64,000 nt of DNA, taken from positions 64,746,911-64,810,910 of the forward strand of contig NC_090942.1 in NCBI RefSeq assembly GCF_040807025.1, in the 5' to 3' direction. The notes under the pieces were generated by a model, which was not told the DNA's origin, did not search any database, and was given only the letters and a program-made list of their open reading frames with translations. Positions 59,581 to 64,000 of the stretch are shown piece by piece. The DNA comes from Struthio camelus (lineage: Eukaryota > Chordata > Aves > Struthioniformes > Struthionidae). The position numbers and the translations under genes were made by a program. Every line of letters starts with the position of its first letter. The stretch's first letter is position 1.

Positions 59581-61343
59581 GTCATTACTTCAAGCAGTGA
59601 AGCCTATTTCACTCTGACCAGAGTTTTCTGCCCCTCTACACCAGCTGCATTCTTTAGATACGCTCAGTCTGGTTCAAAGTACAACTAGTTCAGACTCTAA
59701 AGTATTGTAACCATGCTGGTAGCCCCTGTCCCTCAGCAAGGTGGCCTCAGTGAAACACAGACTAGTCTGAAGCTCAGTTGCATCAATGCTTGAGTGTCTA
59801 TACCAGGATGGTATTGCATAGTGTTGACTCACCACAGTTTTTATACAACTCAGTACAGTCATCCTGGAGCTAGCACTAGTGTAGATACTTAATGAGAGTC
59901 TCATCAAGATAAAGGTCACTCAGCCTTCTTTCTTGTTCCACAAATGATGATTCACTCAAGAAAATGTCTGTTCACTTCTCAGTTCTGTATAAATTCTTGA
60001 CCAAGACAGCACTGAACTAGGAAACTAATTTTTAAAGGAGGAGAATATTGCTTTTAAAACCACTGTCTATCATGCATTCAAGCTGCAAAGCACCAGCAGT
60101 TCCCAGAAAGGGAAAGGAATGAGGCAAAAGGAGCCAGGCTGAACCCTGGACACTCACTTGAAACTGCCCTAGCTCCCTGAAAAGAAGAGACCAAAGCACG
60201 GGCACCAGAGTAAGGAAGGGTCCAACTTCTTCCTCCTGGATTTCTTTTTCAGAGCTAAACAAGTTGCTTTCCAGCCCACACCTGCATCTGCAGAAGGCTG
60301 TTTTCCTTTCCTGCAGTGCCCAAACACTCCAGTTTCTTGCAATGGAGGAGGGAGGGTAAAACACTAGAGAGATGTTCAGGAAGAAACTAAACCATACACA
60401 GATTATTTATGACCCATTTATCCAATGGCAGTACACAGGTTTTAATACGTGAAGTAATCTTCAATCTATAGCATCTGCTTTTATTCATTATTATTAATAT
60501 TTATTACCCCTGGGGTGACGAGGATAGTAAAATGCCGAAGTGGACAATTCATAGAGACACTTCTCTGGAGACACTTGCGGCAGAGGGTACTCCTCAGAGC
60601 TGAAGCAAAGAGGTACAGTGGTGCTGTTTCACAGGAAGAGCAGGCAAGACTCCCAAACGGATCTAGTGACAGCTCAGCCTTGGATGAGGGTTCTTGGGAT
60701 GGGCTTCTAAGGAAGCCAGGCTCCTCAGAGGAGATGGCCTTTGCATAGCATTTATAAATCCTCAAGCTATGTCAACGAAGGAGCACTCTGCTTACTGGTG
60801 GTTACCCAAGGGCAATTCCTGTTTTGTTCAGTCACTTAGTTAGACCAGGAAAAGAAAATAGGGTGCTGAGGTTGAGGAAATATTAGAAGTCTACCAGGTA
60901 TAGGCAAAAGCACCTTCCCCAAGGTCAGGCGAAGCTTGGCTACCACAGGAAGGCAGAATGGCTATCATAGTCCTGCTGCTTTGGAGCAGCTGAGGGCCTG
61001 GCCAAGAACTTAAAATACCCAAGTCTGAATTGAAGTGTCAGAGAAGAGCACGGCTACTGCCATACCCAACATGCTTTTCCTGTTGCTTCATAATTACAAG
61101 CCTTAAATAGGCTATGGGGGCTTAATTGCTTAACAGTGGCACTGTACAAATTTTTGTACTGTAACATGACCAGGTGCAGGTCTCTGGCTATAGCTAGCCC
61201 CTCAGGCCAGCTTTGGCAAAGCTTTTGTTTTGCACACTGCAAATATCAACTAAGGCTCAGCTTAAATGCTCACACCAAACACTTCCCAGCTATCTGCTGC
61301 TTCTAAACATCCTCCCCAAAGGTTAGGTAGTTTGTAAAGCTCT

Positions 61344-61349
61344 AATAAA
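61344..61349 (+). terminator. Second candidate distal poly(A) signal
   Basis: AATAAA about 2.2 kb after the stop codon, followed 29 nt later by a perfect 12-bp stem with a 3-nt loop (61378-61404). Use would give a long 3' UTR. This is inferred only from the hexamer. Confidence 0.3.
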
Positions 61350-61377
61350 TCAATATCCTTTCATTTGACCTTGTAAA

Positions 61378-61404
61378 TGTGAGTGAGGAAGATCCTCACT
61401 CACA
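61378..61404. repeat. Perfect inverted repeat, 12-bp arms, 3-nt loop
   Basis: TGTGAGTGAGGA (61378-61389) and its exact reverse complement (61393-61404) enclose AGA. It lies just downstream of the AATAAA at 61344. Confidence 0.9.
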
Positions 61405-61513
61405 CATCGATGCCTCTCCAACAGGAAATAGCCTATAATCAAGTCTTCAATCTGTGGAGTTAACATGCAGGATAGATTGTGGGAGATCCTCTGGCTCGAG
61501 TCCTGCCAGCAAA

Positions 61514-61537
61514 TTTTTATTTATTTATTTATTTTTA
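61514..61537. repeat. (TTTA)n simple repeat
   Basis: Four TTTA-type units flanked by T-rich DNA, downstream of AKR1D1. Confidence 0.85.
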
Positions 61538-63030
61538 ATTTTAATAGAATCCTCTGTCTTGCCTCATTTGAATTTGATGAAAAGGATTCAGCCTTTTCCC
61601 AGGGCAAACGCTCCCCTGCTCATTTTCATCCGTTATGAAACTGCTACTGACGTCTAGCCTAGATTTTTCCCCGCTTTGCTCAGTTTCAGACCGTTGCTCC
61701 CCATTGTTCTCCATCTTGCTCTACAATTAAAAGGTTTAGAGGAGGGAAAACAAATAGCCCTGCAGATGGGCCTTGGGAAACACATTTTACCAGCAGCTGC
61801 ACAAAGAGACAGAAAAAACCCAAACCCCAGCTCCGCATACGGTCCACTTGCATCTAGCAAATGCGAGAGTCCTATTTAATGCCCTGCCCGGTGTGAAACA
61901 TGTCACTTGGGAGTGCTCCACGCAGCCCTGCTCCAGCTGGATGGGTCAGGAGCAGATAAAGGGACATCAAGCGCCTGCTGCTCTAGAAGTGATTGCATGT
62001 GACAAGAGGAGACCAAAATTTGCACCAGGAAAAGTTACTTTTACTGTAAGTAACCTGAGTAGTTTATGACTCTTCTTCTGAAACGAAATCTAGAACAAAG
62101 TTTGCTTCAGCTATGTTGAAGTGACTTTATGGCACGTAGCAGGACAACTGAGGCAACATTTCAGACTCTTTTTTCAGCCCAAGAGCTGCTCTTATCTGGC
62201 CCGAAGAAAACCGGGTGATATTTTCATGTTCACAGCAGCAGCAAAACAGTTGCCACAAGTCTGTCTGAGAGCATGGGCTCATCTAGCTCTTGGAGGAAGC
62301 AGTATTCCCTGGCATATGCATGTTCATGTTCAATAGATAAAGGAAACAAGGAGTTATCATGTAGTATACTGATATTACCCCTCTACATGATATGGTTAGC
62401 TGAATGTTTCCCCATGAGGGGTCACAACTTCATCCTCCCTAAGACTAAGCATCTGGTGTGGGACTCCATTGCAAAAATCAGTGCACATCCCCACCTCCCT
62501 AACACCATGTGGGTGCCCACTAAACGAACAGGGAAAACAGTAAGAGGCAGAATGGGATGGGCCCTGCATGTGTTTTACAGCCTTATATTAACAAACGCCC
62601 TTTGGATTTTTGTGCCACAAAGCTATCGAGATATTTTATAAGGGTCAGGAACATGTGGGGAGGTGGGTAAGAGCAGCAAACCCGCACCGTGTGGTCAGCC
62701 AGAATTAGGACACAGTTCTGAGCGCATAGAGCTCGACATAGGGAAGCAGACAAACTGCCTGCTGCAGTTTTCATCGCTTGCCTGCTGTTAAGCGCACCAT
62801 GGCACTGGGTGCTCTGCAGTGAAAACAAGAAGTACTCTGCTCTGGGCAAAGCGTAATGATAACCAAGGAGCAAAAGCAAGTTTTTCAAACAGTAGGAGAG
62901 GGTCAGAGATCACAGAAGCCAAATCCTTTGGTTACACAGAGCACATTCCTCACCTGATGAGGCTTCATCAGTTCATTTTTTAAAATTCAGCAGACCCCAA
63001 CAGCTGCTCCCCTCCAGACCAACAGGATTT

Positions 63031-63055
63031 AAAAAAAAAAAAAAAAAAAAAAAAA
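63031..63055. repeat. A25 homopolymer
   Basis: Twenty-five A. This could be a poly(A) tail of a decayed retroposon on the plus strand, but no element body is recognised upstream. Confidence 0.85.
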
Positions 63056-64000
63056 CACATTACAGCATCCTTTGGGCTTCCAGAGGAATTCAACACTGAA
63101 GCTGATACTTTGTGTAATTAAGATCACCCTGCAACCAAAATCAAATGGAGTTATTCTTCAGTTTAGTGCATGAAATGCTTAAGAAAAGCATGGAAACAAA
63201 GTCAGTGTTGTAGAGACTCTTAAAGAAGAGGAAAGCATACGCCCGGCATATGCTAAACCTATCTCAGGCCTCTGCAGCAAGTAGAGAGAGGACAGACTTA
63301 AATCCCTCATATCTTGTTCAATAAGACCAACTTCTAAATTTAGGACAAGGCACCACCTGCCTCACTATGAGTGGCACCAAAGTCCTCTTGTTGCCATCCC
63401 CCAAACTGAAATGCTTTGAAATAAACTGATTTGGCATTTACAAGACAACTCCCTTATTTTCTGGAGGAGAGGAAGGGAGGGAGCTGCTGTTTCTACACAT
63501 ATTCTGCCCAGTTCTCAACAAGAAGTATTTCATAAGGCTCCTGAAGAAGAGCATTTAGGCAAAGAAGAAAGTCTGTAAGACAGTGACATGTTAGAATGAG
63601 ATTCAACATGCTCATTTCACTTGTGACCTAAACTGCAAACAGACTTGCCTTTGAGGGCAGGGTATCAGCACACAGTTGGATACTAAGTGCAGTTTTTATA
63701 CAAATTAATTCTCAGCAGTGCCATATTTCAGCTCTTTCCAACATCCTACTACCCCGGAGCAAAAACCCTAGCTTATAATAAAGGGCTTTGAGAGTGCAAA
63801 ACCAAAAAAGTTCATTTTAATTTTTCAATGTCAGGCAGACTCCTCGGGGAATCTTAACTCAATATGCATGAGCAATACTTACAACAGGGCAACACACTGC
63901 AAATAAAATACAAAGCAGAACCAAATGGAAAAAGAGGAGGGATAGAAGGGCTAGGGGGGAACCACACATGGGTGTGTAAACATATACACATGCACAGAGA

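Larger units (their letters stand above)
59132..64000 (+). other. AKR1D1 3' UTR region and downstream intergenic DNA
   Basis: No further exon or gene is recognised. It holds two AATAAA signals (59575, 61344), a perfect hairpin at 61378-61404, a TTTA-type simple repeat at 61514-61537 and an A25 run at 63031-63055, which could be a retroposon tail although no body is recognisable. The true 3' end of the mRNA cannot be fixed from sequence. Confidence 0.6.

Noticed and set aside
59132..64000. A second AKR-family gene or pseudogene downstream
   Set aside because: No GYRHID, GVSNFN or KSxxxxR-like motif was seen in any frame after the AKR1D1 stop.

Overview
This is eukaryotic, vertebrate DNA carrying one recognisable protein-coding gene, complete and on the plus strand: AKR1D1, delta4-3-ketosteroid 5-beta-reductase. 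A bird (or another sauropsid) is the likely source. The grounds are an apparent CR1 LINE 3' end in intron 2, the scarcity of other recognisable interspersed repeats, and the relatively compact gene. The species cannot be named from the sequence alone.

Layout. Bases 1-22,900 are upstream intergenic DNA with no exon I can support. They hold a few GC/CpG-rich pockets, simple repeats and candidate transcription-factor motifs. A strong CpG island covers about 22,990-24,290 and contains the 5' UTR and coding exon 1 (23,569-23,661). Intron 1 is 16.8 kb. Exons 2-9 lie at 40,495-40,662, 45,141-45,257, 49,719-49,796, 52,038-52,160, 53,900-54,009, 54,436-54,601, 55,320-55,402 and 59,089-59,131 (stop codon included). 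The 3' UTR follows, with AATAAA signals at 59,575 and 61,344. The remainder to 64,000 is non-coding as far as I can see.

The nine exons join in frame into 326 residues plus a stop, the same length as human AKR1D1. All eight introns are GT-AG. The product keeps the family's hallmark catalytic set: Asp53, Tyr58 and Lys87, with Glu120 in place of the usual AKR histidine. Glu120 is the signature of 5-beta-reductases. The enzyme reduces the C4-C5 double bond of bile-acid precursors and of steroid hormones with NADPH. Every residue I recall as mutated in human bile-acid synthesis defect type 2 has the normal identity here. One unexpected point is His at position 279, where the family normally has an Arg that contacts the NADPH 2'-phosphate.

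I found no operon, mobile-element cargo, CRISPR array, RNA gene or unknown multi-gene system. The items most worth a second look are the His279 substitution, three perfect or near-perfect short hairpins in non-coding DNA, an unexplained GC-rich open block in intron 1, and candidate HNF4-type sites that would fit liver expression.
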